DNA of 40,063 nucleotides from CALITV01 sp964415795 (lineage in GTDB: Bacteria; UBP6; UBA1177; JAKLFG01): NCBI GenBank assembly GCA_964415795.1, contig CAYQBN010000019.1:1-40063 (forward strand), written 5' to 3'. Made by a program: the position numbers and the translations under genes. Below are positions 9,585 to 18,363 of this stretch, piece after piece (positions within the stretch are counted from its first letter, which is position 1; each line of letters starts with the position of its first letter). The notes beneath the pieces were generated by a model, which saw nothing but the letters and a program-made list of their open reading frames with translations, did no database searches and was not told where the DNA came from.

Positions 9585-10221
9585 GCCGACAGTAAGGCAA
9601 TGTCTGGCGCTGCTTCGGAGAGCCGCTTTTGCCGAAGTGCGTCTCGATCTCATCGGGGATATTTCCCCCGCCGCGGTGAAAGCCATTTTCTCTCGGAACA
9701 AGGAGTGGATCGTCACCTGTCGTTCCGGTCGTTTCAGCGAGGCCGAACGGCTTGCGCTTCTTGGTCATGCGGTCGAAGCGGGAGCCGCCTACCTCGATCT
9801 CGATCTCGACAGTGACCTGAAACGGGGAAATACCCTCTTTTCTCGGCGACTTCTTCCGTTTGCGGAGACACGGGGCTGTCGTCTCATTGCCTCACGACAC
9901 TTCTTCGAAAAGATGCCCTCCGATCGCGTTCTCTTTTCCACCGTCCGGCGGCTTGCGGCTTTTGATCCCGCCTTCATCAAGGTGGCGGCTCGTGCCAAGA
10001 CCGAGCAGGAGACGGCGCGACTCCTTGCCCTCATGGCGCTCGATGAACGGGTGGTCCCGGTTCCGATGGGCGAATGGGGGCCGGCGGGACGCGTTTCGGC
10101 CCTGCTACTAGGGGCTCCCTTCACTTATGTTTCCTCTGACCGAGGGCGGGCAACGGCACCGGGACAGCTATCCGAAAAGATGTTGACAAGACTCCTTTCC
10201 TCCTTTCGCGTTCGTTTTTAG
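9553..10221 (+). CDS. aroD: Type I 3-dehydroquinate dehydratase
   Basis: Dehydrates 3-dehydroquinate to 3-dehydroshikimate through a Schiff base. About 222 residues if ATG 9553 is the start (GGAG immediately upstream, inside aroB). GTG 9541 and GTG 9571 are alternatives; the first conserved strand (CVSVGEPT) begins at residue 6, which supports 9553 or earlier. Catalytic residues are in place: the EVRLDLI substrate strand (residues 28-34), His116 in IASRHFF and Schiff-base Lys143 in FIKVAA. PMGEWGPAGR (171-180) is the usual phosphate/carboxylate-binding loop. It follows aroB with overlap and is 15 bases from asnB. Confidence 0.93.
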   Translation: MPLQWCVSVGEPTVRQCLALLRRAAFAEVRLDLIGDISPAAVKAIFSRNKEWIVTCRSGRFSEAERLALLGHAVEAGAAYLDLDLDSDLKRGNTLFSRRLLPFAETRGCRLIASRHFFEKMPSDRVLFSTVRRLAAFDPAFIKVAARAKTEQETARLLALMALDERVVPVPMGEWGPAGRVSALLLGAPFTYVSSDRGRATAPGQLSEKMLTRLLSSFRVRF

Positions 10222-10236
10222 GGAGTGCTCGGTCCC

Positions 10237-12096
10237 ATGTGCGGTATAGCAGGGTTCGTCGGTAACGGAACGCGTGACGACATTCGCCGTATGACCGAGG
10301 CGCTTCTTCACCGCGGCCCTGATGCCGATGGCTTTTGGCACGAGCCGGCTGAGGGGGTCTTTCTCGGTCATCGGCGTCTTTCGATTCTCGATCTTAGCGG
10401 TGGATCTCAGCCAATGCGGACAAGCGACGGCGATCTCGTCATCGTCTTCAATGGTGAGATATACAACCACCTCGAATTGCGTGCCCAACTCGAAAGAGAG
10501 GGAGCACCCTTCGTTACTGACCATGCCGATACCGAGGTGCTCCTCCACGCCTACCGCCACTGGGGAGAAGATTTCGTCAACAAACTCAATGGAATGTGGG
10601 CATTTGCGCTCTATGACCGCCCGCGGAAAAGGCTTTTTCTTTCGCGCGACCGGTTTGGCAAGAAGCCGCTCTTCTATACCCGGCAGGGCGATACCTTCGC
10701 CTTCGCATCGGAACTTTCGGCGCTTCGGCGCCATGGGGTACTCCATTTTTCGCTGAGTGAGAAGAGCCTCAAGAAATACTTTGCCTACGGTTACATTCCC
10801 GCGCCGAACACCGTATTTACCGAGGTTTTGAAACTTCCCGGCGGCCATTCTCTCTCGTACGACCTCACCACACGGGAACTGCGGGTGTGGCGCTACTGGG
10901 AGTTCGAGATAGAACCGTTTGACGAAGTTCCTGATAACGCTGAAGAAACATGGTGCGAACGGATACGGGATCTCTTGAGTGCGGCGGTAAGGCGACGGCT
11001 CATGAGCGATGTGCCACTCGGTGTCTTTCTGAGCGGCGGCATTGATTCCTCATCGGTCACCGCCTATGCGGTGCGCCATGCGGGCGCTGAACGGATGAAG
11101 ACCTTTTGCATCGGATTTACCGAAAATGATTTCGACGAATCGCGGTATGCGAATAAGATATCGAAATTGCTTGGAACTTCTCATCATGAGGAGGTCTTGT
11201 CGCTCGAGATCGCGAGTGGTCTTGTTCCCGAGATTGCACGGCGGCTCGACGAACCGATGGGCGATCCCTCGCTTCTGCCGACCTTTCTTCTCTCACGCCA
11301 TACTCGTCGCGAGGTGACGGTCGCGCTGGGAGGTGACGGTGGGGACGAACTTTTTGCCGGCTACGACCCGTTCAGGGCGCTTGCCGCATCACGATTGTAC
11401 AGCCGTATCATCCCAAAACCAATTCATAAAGCAGTAACTCTCCTCGCCTCTTTTCTCCCGGTCTCGCATCGGTATATGAGTCTTGATTTTAAGATAAAAC
11501 GGGCGCTCATGGGTCTCGACTACCCGCCGCACCTCTGGCCGGCCGTCTGGATGTCCACACTGTTGCCGCACCAACTTACCGAACTGTTCGGGACTCCGAC
11601 CGACATCGAGGATCTTTACGAGGAGGCGATCGCGGCATGGGATCGATGCCGTTCAGACAACATCGTGGATAAGGTGCTCTCTTTCTTCACGAAACTCTAC
11701 CTGCAGGATGACATTCTCGTGAAGGCTGACCGGGCGAGCATGATGGTATCGCTCGAGGTGCGCGCCCCGTTCCTCGATATCGAACTGGTTGATCTCGTCC
11801 GCCGGATACCGGCCTCCTATAAGCTACGTGGTAACACCACGAAATACCTTCTCAAAAAAGCGCTGGAACCGGTGTTGCCGAAGGAGATACTCTACCGGAA
11901 AAAGAAGGGATTCGGCGTGCCGGTGGGGCGATGGTTCAAGGAGCGGAGGCTGGTAGTGACGCAGGCCGAGATGGCGCGCACCGGACTCAACATGGCCGTC
12001 ATGAACCGTTTCTATGACGAGCACATCGCGGGAAAGGCCGACCACCGGCTCTTTCTTTGGAACTTGAAGATACTTGGCAGTTGGCTGGAAACCTAG
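10237..12096 (+). CDS. asnB: Glutamine-hydrolysing asparagine synthetase family protein (AsnB type)
   Basis: 619 residues. The ATG at 10237 is preferred over GTG 10225 because the family needs Met-Cys at the N-terminus: MCGIAGFVGNG exposes Cys2, the glutaminase nucleophile. The glutaminase domain spans about residues 1-200 and the ATP-pyrophosphatase domain about 220-600, with the PP-loop SGGIDSS starting at Ser266. This length and the C-terminal shape match the AsnB subgroup often found in surface-polysaccharide clusters, where the product may be free asparagine or an amidated sugar. The next gene is a GtrA-like flippase whose ATG directly abuts this stop, which favours an envelope-linked role. 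The intact Cys2 and distance from the peptide locus argue against a lasso-peptide cyclase. Confidence 0.92.
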   Translation: MCGIAGFVGNGTRDDIRRMTEALLHRGPDADGFWHEPAEGVFLGHRRLSILDLSGGSQPMRTSDGDLVIVFNGEIYNHLELRAQLEREGAPFVTDHADTEVLLHAYRHWGEDFVNKLNGMWAFALYDRPRKRLFLSRDRFGKKPLFYTRQGDTFAFASELSALRRHGVLHFSLSEKSLKKYFAYGYIPAPNTVFTEVLKLPGGHSLSYDLTTRELRVWRYWEFEIEPFDEVPDNAEETWCERIRDLLSAAVRRRLMSDVPLGVFLSGGIDSSSVTAYAVRHAGAERMKTFCIGFTENDFDESRYANKISKLLGTSHHEEVLSLEIASGLVPEIARRLDEPMGDPSLLPTFLLSRHTRREVTVALGGDGGDELFAGYDPFRALAASRLYSRIIPKPIHKAVTLLASFLPVSHRYMSLDFKIKRALMGLDYPPHLWPAVWMSTLLPHQLTELFGTPTDIEDLYEEAIAAWDRCRSDNIVDKVLSFFTKLYLQDDILVKADRASMMVSLEVRAPFLDIELVDLVRRIPASYKLRGNTTKYLLKKALEPVLPKEILYRKKKGFGVPVGRWFKERRLVVTQAEMARTGLNMAVMNRFYDEHIAGKADHRLFLWNLKILGSWLET

Positions 12097-12498
12097 ATGC
12101 GAGTTCGGTTTCCCATTAGCCAAGAGGTCATCGGTGAGTTCAGCCGATTCCTCATCGTCGGAATCACGAACACTGGTCTTACCCTCATTATCATCTTTGT
12201 CCTCCTTTGGCTCGGGGCTTCACTCGTCGTGGCGAATATCATCGGCTATGGTGCCGGTTTCTTTAACAGTTTCATCTGGAATCGCCGCTGGACTTTTCGA
12301 AGCGGCGGGAAGGTATGGCGCGAGATGGTCGTCTACACGCTCGTGTGGATCGTCAGTTACCTTCTCCAAGTGGGGGCACTCCTTCTCTCATCGCGATGGC
12401 TTGACCTTTCGGATACGGTGAGCACCCTTGTCGCCATGGTGTTCTTCACCGGACCGAACTACCTCGGGAACCGGTGGTTCACTTTCAGAAAAGAGTAG
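12097..12498 (+). CDS. GtrA-family small membrane protein
   Basis: 133 residues with four predicted membrane helices and the family signature: N-terminal FSRFLIVGITNTG, a second-helix region GAGFFNSFIWNRRWTF, and the C-terminal GPNYLGNRWFTF. GtrA/DPMS-type proteins are thought to help translocate polyprenyl-phosphate-linked sugars across the inner membrane or to assist the cognate glycosyltransferase. The ATG follows the asnB stop with no intervening base, so translation is probably coupled. No glycosyltransferase partner is visible in the window. It is the last gene of the aroB operon and converges on the Cys-rich gene, 25 bases away. Confidence 0.88.
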   Translation: MRVRFPISQEVIGEFSRFLIVGITNTGLTLIIIFVLLWLGASLVVANIIGYGAGFFNSFIWNRRWTFRSGGKVWREMVVYTLVWIVSYLLQVGALLLSSRWLDLSDTVSTLVAMVFFTGPNYLGNRWFTFRKE

Positions 12499-12511
12499 AA
12501 TTTTCCGAGAC

Positions 12512-12529
12512 TTTTAGAGATCGCTAAAA
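12512..12529. repeat. AT-rich inverted repeat between convergent genes
   Basis: TTTTAG-AGATCG-CTAAAA, a 6-base perfect stem with a 6-base loop, spans the stop of the Cys-rich gene and follows gtrA. It could be a weak bidirectional terminator. The stem is short and AT-only at the base, so support is low. Confidence 0.3.
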
Positions 12530-14749
12530 TACCACCGAACAGCTGCAGCCGGAATCTTTCGACTTCTTCTCTTTGTCGGGGACGGTTGTCGTGTCCTCGT
12601 CGGCAAGGAGAGTATCACTGATCGCGTCGGCGACCGTTTCGTCAATCGTTTCGTCTGGTTGTTCGGCATCGGTGTCGGTGACGGTGTCGGGTTTGGTCGT
12701 GTCAGCGTCAGGCTTGATCGTGTCGGTGTCGGTCGGCGAGGTATCGTCCGGTTTTACGGTGTCGTCAACGAGGGGAGACCCGTCATCGGTGATACTGGGC
12801 ACATCGTCGGTCTCTTCTTCGTCTATCACGGTGTCGTCGGTTGCCGCATCATCAATGAGGGTCTCATCAGGGAGGATCTCATCGGTTGGCTCGATGACAT
12901 CGTCGTCGGTGATGAGGTTGTCGGGCTGCGGCGTCTCTTCGCGTTCAATAGTGAGGGTGAAGTCTCCGGTATTACTGAGTGATTCTATGACGAGCGTCGC
13001 GGTGCCGCCGAGGAGCGGCGTGTAGGTAAATGAATCTGCAGTCGCATCCTGATTGAGGCAGGTGGCATTAGTGTAGAAGGTACTGCAAATGGGAATGATG
13101 GCCATGAAGCCGGTCCAGCCGCCGTGACGGGTGATGGAAACCGTGTAGGTTACTCCCGCTTCGGTGGCGAAGCGAACCACCACATCGCCGAGAGGCGCGT
13201 TCGTTACCGGGCAGTTGGTGCCATAGTCGGTCAGGTGGCTCGGGCGGCCAACGGTCGTCGTTTCGAGCACATAGGGATAACTCGTTGCTTCGTAGGCCGA
13301 GGAGCAGGAGCCGATCACTTCGGCCCCGATACAGAATCCGTTGGCGCAGGTTTCGTTGGTGGTATAGTCGAAAGCGTCCACACAGGATAGGCCATTGGTC
13401 GAGGTGAAATCTTCGGGAGGGCATTCCTTTGAAGAACCATCGCAGTATTCGTCAGCGTCGCAAGTGCCAATAGAAAAGCGGCATACTTCGTTAGCCGTTT
13501 TGATGGCGTCGGGGGGACAACTGATGTGTTCTCCATCGCAGTATTCGGGAAGATCGCAGCTGCCCGTGGCTTCGCGGCACATTACCGTCGTATCGGCGAT
13601 CAGGTCATCGGGGCAGTCGTTACTTTGGCCATCACAGTATTCGGGGATATCACATGGTTCCGTTGCTCCGCGACAGAGGATTGTTAGTTTCTGGTCCTCT
13701 GGGCAGTCGGGGCTGTCACCGGTGCAGTATTCCGCCATATCGCACTGGCCGACTGGGGTGCGGCACACCGAGGTATTGGGAAGGAAGGTATCCTCAGGGC
13801 AGGACTTGGAGCTTCCATCACAACGTTCTTCGATGTCGCAGTCACTGTATACAGGACGGCAGACTACTCCCTCTGGTTCTATCTCATCGTTAGGGCACTC
13901 GGGGGAAGAGCCGGTACAATACTCGGTTTTGTCACAGTCTCCCTCCGCCTCCCGGCACGGTACGCCGGCATTTTCCCACTGATCTATCGGGCACGCGTCA
14001 CTGACGCCATCGCAGTGTTCGGGAAGATCGCACACGCTGTTGTTGTTCCGATCACGACAAAGCGTTTGGGGATCTTTTTTCAAGTCGAAAGGACACGCAG
14101 CGTGGGTACCGTCGCAGTATTCGGGCTCATCGCACACATCGACGGCACCGCGGCAGAGTTCGCCTTCCCGCGGGGCGGGATCAAAAACACACCCCTGCGC
14201 CGCGTTGCACGAGTCCTCGGTGCATACACTATCATCGACGCACTCGGTAACAACCCAATCGTAGTAATCGCCCGGCTGTATTAGAGCACAGCGTTTGAAG
14301 ACATTTCCCTCGCACTCTTGGGTGTCGGCCATACAGAAATCAGGATCAGAACAGAAAGTTGTCCAGTCTCCCTCGATACAGCGGGTGATTTCGATACCGC
14401 GCATATTGAGGCCACAGGACATGCCTCCTTGCTCCATACCATCGATGCACCCGAACCGTGCGGTCACCGTCACATCGCTGGTGAGCGTAATGACACAATC
14501 GCCGGTGCCAGAACAGGGACCTGACCACCCGTAGAATTGAGAGTTCTCATCCGCGAGCGCAGAGAGAGTAACCGTTGTTCCTGCTGAATAGTAGGCGGTA
14601 CACATCGTTCCACAGTCGAGGTAGGGAACATTGTCGTATACGCGCCCCGAACCTATGCCGGTTTTGACCACGGTGATGGAATAATTCTGAGCAAAAGTTA
14701 CCAGCGGCATGGCCACAAGAAACAGAAGAATGATTACGAACCTGTACAT
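12524..14749 (-). CDS. Secreted protein with eight disintegrin-like Cys repeats and GCSC tail
   Basis: 741 residues from ATG 14749, chosen for the strong GGGGGGAG upstream and because a clean signal peptide follows (MYRFVIILLFLVAMPLVTFA, cut before QNYS). A ~75-residue beta domain resembling InlB-type 'bacterial repeat' modules comes next, with two Cys pairs. The centre has eight tandem ~30-residue repeats of the form CDxxEYCDGxSxxCPxD...CR, like disintegrin-type Cys modules. A globular domain follows, then ~110 residues rich in Asp, Thr and Pro (runs such as KPDTVTDTD), a typical wall or surface stalk. The protein ends KDSGCSCSVVF: a charged stretch followed by GCSC without a following membrane helix. 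The Cys pair may be an anchoring or sorting signal, but this is inference. Function unknown; probably a surface protein. Confidence 0.85.
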   Translation of the reverse strand: MYRFVIILLFLVAMPLVTFAQNYSITVVKTGIGSGRVYDNVPYLDCGTMCTAYYSAGTTVTLSALADENSQFYGWSGPCSGTGDCVITLTSDVTVTARFGCIDGMEQGGMSCGLNMRGIEITRCIEGDWTTFCSDPDFCMADTQECEGNVFKRCALIQPGDYYDWVVTECVDDSVCTEDSCNAAQGCVFDPAPREGELCRGAVDVCDEPEYCDGTHAACPFDLKKDPQTLCRDRNNNSVCDLPEHCDGVSDACPIDQWENAGVPCREAEGDCDKTEYCTGSSPECPNDEIEPEGVVCRPVYSDCDIEERCDGSSKSCPEDTFLPNTSVCRTPVGQCDMAEYCTGDSPDCPEDQKLTILCRGATEPCDIPEYCDGQSNDCPDDLIADTTVMCREATGSCDLPEYCDGEHISCPPDAIKTANEVCRFSIGTCDADEYCDGSSKECPPEDFTSTNGLSCVDAFDYTTNETCANGFCIGAEVIGSCSSAYEATSYPYVLETTTVGRPSHLTDYGTNCPVTNAPLGDVVVRFATEAGVTYTVSITRHGGWTGFMAIIPICSTFYTNATCLNQDATADSFTYTPLLGGTATLVIESLSNTGDFTLTIEREETPQPDNLITDDDVIEPTDEILPDETLIDDAATDDTVIDEEETDDVPSITDDGSPLVDDTVKPDDTSPTDTDTIKPDADTTKPDTVTDTDAEQPDETIDETVADAISDTLLADEDTTTVPDKEKKSKDSGCSCSVVF

Positions 14750-14794
14750 TGTCTCCCCCCTTTTAAAAACCCGTTTATGAAAATTTATGAAGAA

Positions 14795-14823
14795 ACGATA
14801 TCTGTTTTGAATAAGGATGTCAA
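14795..14823 (-). promoter_or_regulatory. Promoter of the Cys-repeat surface protein gene
   Basis: On the minus strand TTGACA (14823-14818), 17 bases, TATCGT (14800-14795). The -35 box is perfect and the -10 matches at four of six. Predicted start near 14788, giving a ~40-base leader with a strong purine-rich ribosome site. This separates the gene from the upstream EptA-like gene. Confidence 0.65.
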
Positions 14824-14862
14824 GGTAGTATTGGAAACATCTCGGAGAGCATTTGACGAATC

Positions 14863-16428
14863 TCAGCGACAGAGGCTTTCCCGGCGATCCACAAATGTTC
14901 CGGAAATGCCAGCGCAATCCAAAACGGTATGGAAAAGTTGTCGGTGCCGGACCTGTCGTTCGGCGTTGATGTTTAGGCGGGCGCGAATGCCGGGGTCGCG
15001 TCGCTCCAGTTCCTCGGATACCCATATGAACATGGCCGCTTTTCTTTGTTCGGGCCTGTTGCTTCCTATCCAATGGGCGTATGTCCCTTCTTCGCCAAGC
15101 GATTCGCCGTGGTCGGATGCGTAAACAACCAACGCACTTTGGTTGCGCACTCGCGCAATCACTTCGCCGAGAAACCAGTCGGTGTAAAGGATGGTGTTAT
15201 CGTAAGAGTTGATGACTTGTTCCCGGGAACATGATTTCGGTGATTTTTGGTCGCAAGTCGGAACAAATTTGCGAAAGTCGGGGGGATAATGACTATCGTA
15301 TCGCCAGTGACTTCCGATGGTATGTAATACCACCAGTGCGCCGCTGTTTCCCGCCGAGGTGAGCACGCGGTCAAGGAGCGGCAAAAGATTCCCATCATAT
15401 ATGATCGTTTTTCTGTAATTGCCGGTTGGATTGACGAAATGAACCTGTGCCGCCTCGGAGGCGATGACCGAAACAGGTGTGTCGTGTATGCCTAGAAATC
15501 CTTGATTCGATATCCATGCAGTAGTGAAACCGAGTTTTTTGAAGACCGAAATAAACGAGGTCTCGGGGATACGAACAAACGAAGAATCGAACCCAGTACG
15601 GGTCGTCATTCGTGGAACGGCGTAACGGGTGGCGGTGTGATAGACGGTCAGGTAGGGAAAAGAGATCGCACCCGCTTCTTCGAGGCGAGGCGAAGTGGGT
15701 CGGTGGTAACCATTGATGTGAAAATGATCGGGGCGCGCCGCCTCGCCGATGATGAACACCACGATGGTGTCTTGGTCCCGCACCGTGAAGGTGCCGTTCG
15801 AGATGTCGCGGCGACGAGAAAGAAGTTTTTCGAAATTTTCCTGTTCGAAACAGTATTCGCGATAGGAGGTCACTAGAGAAATGGGCATTCCCAGCGAAGC
15901 GATGTTGCTTGTTCCCACAATGCCGACGCATGCGGCTGAAAGCAACACGGCCAAACTCAACCGAGGGAGGAGCGATGCCGGTGGTGGAACGCGTCGAGCC
16001 AACCATGCGATCGCTATTGCGAAAGCGAATGCGGCGCTTGACCAAAGAACAACTCTTGTTCCTATCAATCCGAAGGCCTCGTCCCTGTTCGTCTCAAGAA
16101 GCACCGCCCAGACATGGGGGTTTGGCGAAATGCCGAAGGTATGGGTGTAGTAGGTCATCACCGATGTCAGCGTAAAGGCAACAACGATTACCGGAGCGAA
16201 CAGCCACCACAGAAGGGAAAGGAAGAGGAAAAATGATGCCGCAAAGAGCAGATCACCGACGAGAAGATCGACCTTAGGATGTCCGTCAGTGGCACACATT
16301 GCCGGAAGGTTGAATGCGACCGTGTAAATGAGCGAAGTGCCCAAGGCGACCAAGATGCCTCGATCATATTGAAGAATAACGGTAAGCGTCCTTGTGCTCT
16401 TTCGAAGAAATCGAAGTGCCGGTGACAT
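14863..16428 (-). CDS. EptA-like phosphoethanolamine transferase (alkaline-phosphatase superfamily)
   Basis: 521 residues from ATG 16428, which lies 16 bases after bioF. The N-terminal ~200 residues carry about five membrane helices; the C-terminal half is a periplasmic sulfatase-fold domain. Family motifs: FIIGEAARPDHFHINGYHR (metal-binding Glu), YHTATRYAVPRMTTRTG (the Thr nucleophile region, equivalent to CGTATAxSLPCM in EptA), HTIGSHWRYDSHYP and YASDHGESLGEEGTYAHW (metal ligands). It probably moves phosphoethanolamine from phosphatidylethanolamine to lipid A, another glycan or a protein. The Cys pair around the nucleophile in EptA (CGT...LPC) is not conserved here. It is oddly placed at the end of a ribosomal/SAM/biotin gene run. 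Conferring polymyxin resistance is possible but unproven. Confidence 0.85.
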   Translation of the reverse strand: MSPALRFLRKSTRTLTVILQYDRGILVALGTSLIYTVAFNLPAMCATDGHPKVDLLVGDLLFAASFFLFLSLLWWLFAPVIVVAFTLTSVMTYYTHTFGISPNPHVWAVLLETNRDEAFGLIGTRVVLWSSAAFAFAIAIAWLARRVPPPASLLPRLSLAVLLSAACVGIVGTSNIASLGMPISLVTSYREYCFEQENFEKLLSRRRDISNGTFTVRDQDTIVVFIIGEAARPDHFHINGYHRPTSPRLEEAGAISFPYLTVYHTATRYAVPRMTTRTGFDSSFVRIPETSFISVFKKLGFTTAWISNQGFLGIHDTPVSVIASEAAQVHFVNPTGNYRKTIIYDGNLLPLLDRVLTSAGNSGALVVLHTIGSHWRYDSHYPPDFRKFVPTCDQKSPKSCSREQVINSYDNTILYTDWFLGEVIARVRNQSALVVYASDHGESLGEEGTYAHWIGSNRPEQRKAAMFIWVSEELERRDPGIRARLNINAERQVRHRQLFHTVLDCAGISGTFVDRRESLCR

Positions 16429-16444
16429 GTTGCTCGATTTGTTG

Positions 16445-17608
16445 TTATCGCCGGAGCACCGTACAAAGCGCCGCCACCTCCTCATCGGTGTGTCCTGCCG
16501 AGAGCGAGATGCGGAGCCGCGCCGTTCCCTGTGGTACAGTGGGAGGACGGATGGGCATAACAAGGAACCCTTTTTCGAGCAGTTCCTCGGATCGTTTCAC
16601 GGTTGCCTCGGCGTCGCCGATGACGATTGGCACAATCTGCGTCATCGCGGTTGGAGCGATGGCACGGATCGCCGAGCGATGTTTTCGCAGCCGCTCGCGG
16701 AGAACCTCCCCTTCGCTTGCGGAAACGAGGTCAATCGCGGCAGAACAGGCGGCGCAGACCATCGGCGGCGTCGCCGTTGTGTAGATGAAACTGCGGGCGT
16801 GATTGACGAGGTACTCGATGGTCTCTCGGTCACCGGCGACATAAGCCCCCAAGACACCGAGTCCTTTCGAAAATGTTCCCATCTCGAGGAACGCTTTTCC
16901 CGTAAGGCCATGCATTTCCATGAGACCAGAGCCGCTCTTGCCAAAGACACCGCTTGCATGTGCCTCGTCAACGATGAGAAGCGCCTTATGGCGTTCGCAA
17001 AGCCCTACGATCTCGGGAAGTGGTGCGATGTCGCCGTCCATGCTGAAAAGAGTGTCGGTGACGACGATCTTGCGCGTCGCGGTGGAACGGGAAAGAAGCC
17101 GTTCGAGATCGGTGATATCGTTATGGTTGTAGCGATGAAGGCGTGCCCGGGAAAGAACCGCACCGTCCACGATGCTCGCATGGTCGAGTTTGTCGAGGAA
17201 AATGTCAGTGTCACGGTCGGCGAGCGCGCTAATGATGCCGAGGTTCGCCGCGTAGCCTGACCCGAAATAGAGTGCCGCTTCCCGCTTTTTCCACCGAGCG
17301 ATTTTCTCCTCGAGTTCGCTCACCCATGGCCCGCTCCCAGTGATGAGCCGCGATGCCGCCGCACCGACTGGCCACTTCTCCAAAGCCTCCAGTGCTGCCT
17401 TTTTGAGCGCCGGATGGCTGTCGAGACCAAGGTAGGAATTTGACGAAAAGTTGACGACGCGCCGTCCGCGAAACTCGCCGCGCAAGACCGAAGCCGCTTG
17501 CGGGCCGAAGCCTTTGGCGGATGGCCCGGCGGGAACGAACTCCTTCAGTTCGCGTTTGAGCCCTGTTGCTGTCAATTCTTCGAGTTCTTTTCGAATGAAG
17601 TCGCTCAT
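16445..17608 (-). CDS. bioF: 8-amino-7-oxononanoate synthase
   Basis: Condenses pimeloyl-thioester with alanine in biotin synthesis, PLP-dependent. 387 residues from ATG 17608; GAGGTGGG lies just upstream and the ATG overlaps the bioD stop as ATGA, so translation is coupled. Family hallmarks: SSNSYLGLDSHP (residues 55-66), GSGYAANLG (116-124), LDHASIVDGA (141-150), VDEAHASGVFG with PLP-contact Asp214 and His217, and Schiff-base Lys248 in GTFSKGLG. Other alpha-oxoamine synthases (Kbl, SPT) share these motifs; the adjacent bioD fixes the assignment. Confidence 0.93.
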   Translation of the reverse strand: MSDFIRKELEELTATGLKRELKEFVPAGPSAKGFGPQAASVLRGEFRGRRVVNFSSNSYLGLDSHPALKKAALEALEKWPVGAAASRLITGSGPWVSELEEKIARWKKREAALYFGSGYAANLGIISALADRDTDIFLDKLDHASIVDGAVLSRARLHRYNHNDITDLERLLSRSTATRKIVVTDTLFSMDGDIAPLPEIVGLCERHKALLIVDEAHASGVFGKSGSGLMEMHGLTGKAFLEMGTFSKGLGVLGAYVAGDRETIEYLVNHARSFIYTTATPPMVCAACSAAIDLVSASEGEVLRERLRKHRSAIRAIAPTAMTQIVPIVIGDAEATVKRSEELLEKGFLVMPIRPPTVPQGTARLRISLSAGHTDEEVAALCTVLRR

Positions 17609-18336
17609 GGTCCCACCTCGACGAGGATCTTCTCCCAATCGAAAGAGTTGACTATTTCTTTTGTCGTGTCGGCACTCAGCCAGCCGGGCCGCTCGGTGTC
17701 GAGACCGAGGATGCGAGGTATTACGCCGAAGAGCGGCACCCCGCAGTGGCACGGCAGTTGGGCGATATTTCGATCGGCCGTTTCCTCTCCCGGCATATAG
17801 CCCGACACGACGATGCCGACGACCTTTACGCCGCGGTGACGAAGGAATTCTACCGTGAGGCGCGAGTGGTTGAGCGTTCCAAGACCCGGTCGCGCGACGA
17901 CGAGTGCCTTCTGTCCGAGGTCGGCAATGAGGTCGGCACCAACATAGCTCTCTCTCAGCGGGACCGCAACCCCGCCCGCTCCTTCGGAGATAAGGATATG
18001 GTTTCTGTCGAGTTCTCTAGCCCGGGCGACGATGAGAGCCGGATCAATCACGATCTTCTCTTTTTCGGCGGCGTGATCGGGGGCTATCGGTTCACGAAAG
18101 GCGTAGAATGACCGCTTCGCACAGTAGGCGGCCGGATCTTCTTTCGGCGCAACGATGCTCCATGAGAAGAGAAGGTCGGCGGGCAGTTCTTTTCCGTGAA
18201 ACGACACGAAACCCGATTGGACCGGCTTGAAATGGATCGCGGGAACGCCGCGTTCAAGGAATCCACTGGTCAGAAGCGTGGCGACGAGAGTTTTTCCGAC
18301 GCCGGTATCGGTTCCGGTGATGAAGAGTCCCCGCAC
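17605..18336 (-). CDS. bioD: Dethiobiotin synthetase
   Basis: Closes the ureido ring from 7,8-diaminopelargonate with CO2 and ATP. 243 residues from GTG 18336, with GGGAAGGGGG just upstream. The protein opens directly into its P-loop, GTDTGVGKT (residues 8-16). FKPVQSG (36-42) and SEGAGGVAVPL supply the usual substrate-binding segments. It lies 27 bases after metK and overlaps bioF by four bases. BioA and BioB, which both use S-adenosylmethionine, are not in the window, but metK next door provides that cofactor. Confidence 0.95.
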   Translation of the reverse strand: MRGLFITGTDTGVGKTLVATLLTSGFLERGVPAIHFKPVQSGFVSFHGKELPADLLFSWSIVAPKEDPAAYCAKRSFYAFREPIAPDHAAEKEKIVIDPALIVARARELDRNHILISEGAGGVAVPLRESYVGADLIADLGQKALVVARPGLGTLNHSRLTVEFLRHRGVKVVGIVVSGYMPGEETADRNIAQLPCHCGVPLFGVIPRILGLDTERPGWLSADTTKEIVNSFDWEKILVEVGP

Positions 18337-18363
18337 CGATCCCCCTTCCCGTTTTCCTGCGGG

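Noticed and set aside
10237..12096. AsnB homologue as a lasso-peptide cyclase for the YxxP precursor
   Set aside because: It keeps the Cys2 glutaminase nucleophile, is 24 kb away and is operonic with aroB/aroD/gtrA; no B-type protease is near the peptide.
13390..14240. Regularly spaced repeats as a CRISPR-like array
   Set aside because: The ~90-base period is the coding signature of the Cys-rich protein repeats, diverged at DNA level, inside a long open frame.
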